Assembly: GCA_029207755.1 (NCBI GenBank) | Contig: JARCOQ010000002.1 | Coordinates: 8,821,156-8,885,155 of the forward strand | From: Chamaea fasciata | Lineage: Eukaryota > Chordata > Aves > Passeriformes > Sylviidae | Reading direction: 5' to 3' | Length of the DNA stretch: 64,000 nucleotides | In this document: piece after piece, positions 63,539 through 64,000 of the stretch | Numbering within the stretch: position 1 is the first letter of the stretch | How the letters are laid out: each line of letters begins with the position of its first letter | The notes under the pieces: model-generated | Told to the model about the DNA's origin: nothing | What the model saw: the letters and a program-made list of their open reading frames with translations, nothing else | The model's database searches: none | Made by a program: the position numbers and the translations under genes

Positions 63539-64000
63539 CTTTATTTTTAATTTTAAGGAAAAAAAATCAAAGCTGAAAAGCAGAAGCTTTCCAAAACCCG
63601 AATTTAATTAGGATGGTATTAGATCGTTACTCTCTTAAACCTTCAATTTACCTTTAGTTTACTAAGGGGTAAGTTTTGGTTTTCTTCCCACAGCTAAGTT
63701 ATGCTTCCCATGGCTCTAACTTGAATCAGTAATGAATATAGATAGATAGATAGATATAGATATATCTATCTTGAAGTTAGGTGACAGAAGAGAAAGATGC
63801 TCAATTACAGGAGTATCAAAACCAAAGTGAAAACCTTGATAAGATCACTTGACTGTCACTTTTAGCTAGTTCAGTTGATGCCAAACCTAAACTACTTGAA
63901 TTTGCTGACCCTGCACTCTTTGTTTACCAGCAAAGAGTTTCACATCAAAGACATCCATAAGGACAAACTCGTCCTTACTTTCCAGGGCCTATATCAATCA
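63539..64000. other. Non-coding end of window
   Basis: AT-rich, holding only the GATA repeat listed separately. Confidence 0.55.
63737..63770. repeat. (GATA)n repeat with hairpin
   Basis: Four GATA units pass into ATATAGATATATCTATC. GATAGATATA (63749-63758) and TATATCTATC (63761-63770) are perfect inverted arms around a two-base loop. Confidence 0.95.

Overview
This 64 kb window looks like ordinary non-coding DNA from a bird, probably a passerine. It is AT-rich throughout and has no open reading frame that I recognise as a host gene. Frames on both strands are short, carry frequent stops and show no conserved domains. The bird assignment rests on repeats matched from memory: CR1 LINE 3' ends in their usual truncated form, a CR1 reverse-transcriptase fragment, and two families of avian endogenous-retrovirus LTR. 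One of these closely resembles ERVL-type LTRs known from zebra finch and relatives. The other has the 'TGTGGTTTAACCCC' end that is widespread in birds. I could not run a database search, so these family calls rest on recognition only.

Layout. 1-2.7 kb: unannotated AT-rich DNA. 2.72-3.44 kb: a plus-strand solo LTR. 5.0 kb: a weak exon-like segment. 6.5-7.0 kb: a low-complexity A/C tract followed by a decayed plus-strand CR1 ORF2 piece. 8.2 kb: a long (CAAA)-type tract. 9.9 kb: a 14-bp triplicate repeat. 11.6-11.8 kb: a minus-strand CR1 3' fragment. 13.4 kb: a second exon-like segment. 14.6 kb: a (GTTT) tract. 15.8-16.4 kb: an unexplained open stretch on the minus strand. 20.2-20.6 kb: two perfect 30-bp inverted arms around a GC-richer 301-bp core. 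21-35.9 kb: mostly featureless, apart from homopolymers and an A/C tract at 30.5 kb. 36.0-36.4 kb: a minus-strand LTR, with a short piece of a related LTR at 39.03 kb. 37.9 kb: a 42-bp exon-like segment. 42.3-42.7 kb: the best preserved CR1 fragment. 48.8-49.0 kb: another CR1 fragment with an internal gap. 50.0-50.6 kb: a block that looks like a conserved non-coding element. 51.2 kb: a short tandem repeat with a hairpin. 52.35 kb: a T44 run. 54.0-54.9 kb: a GC-elevated block. 57.0 kb: a compound (TA)(TG)(TA) microsatellite. 59.6 kb: a possible CR1 end. 63.4-63.8 kb: a C/A-rich tract and a GATA hairpin.

The window is best read as a gene desert or the inside of a very large intron. No genes can be shown to work together here, and I see no convincing new biological system. 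The points most worth checking are the perfect inverted repeat at 20.2-20.6 kb, the CNE-like block at 50.0-50.6 kb with its AGGTGAA-n5-TTCACCT palindrome, the exon-like segments on the plus strand, and the minus-strand open region at 15.8-16.4 kb.
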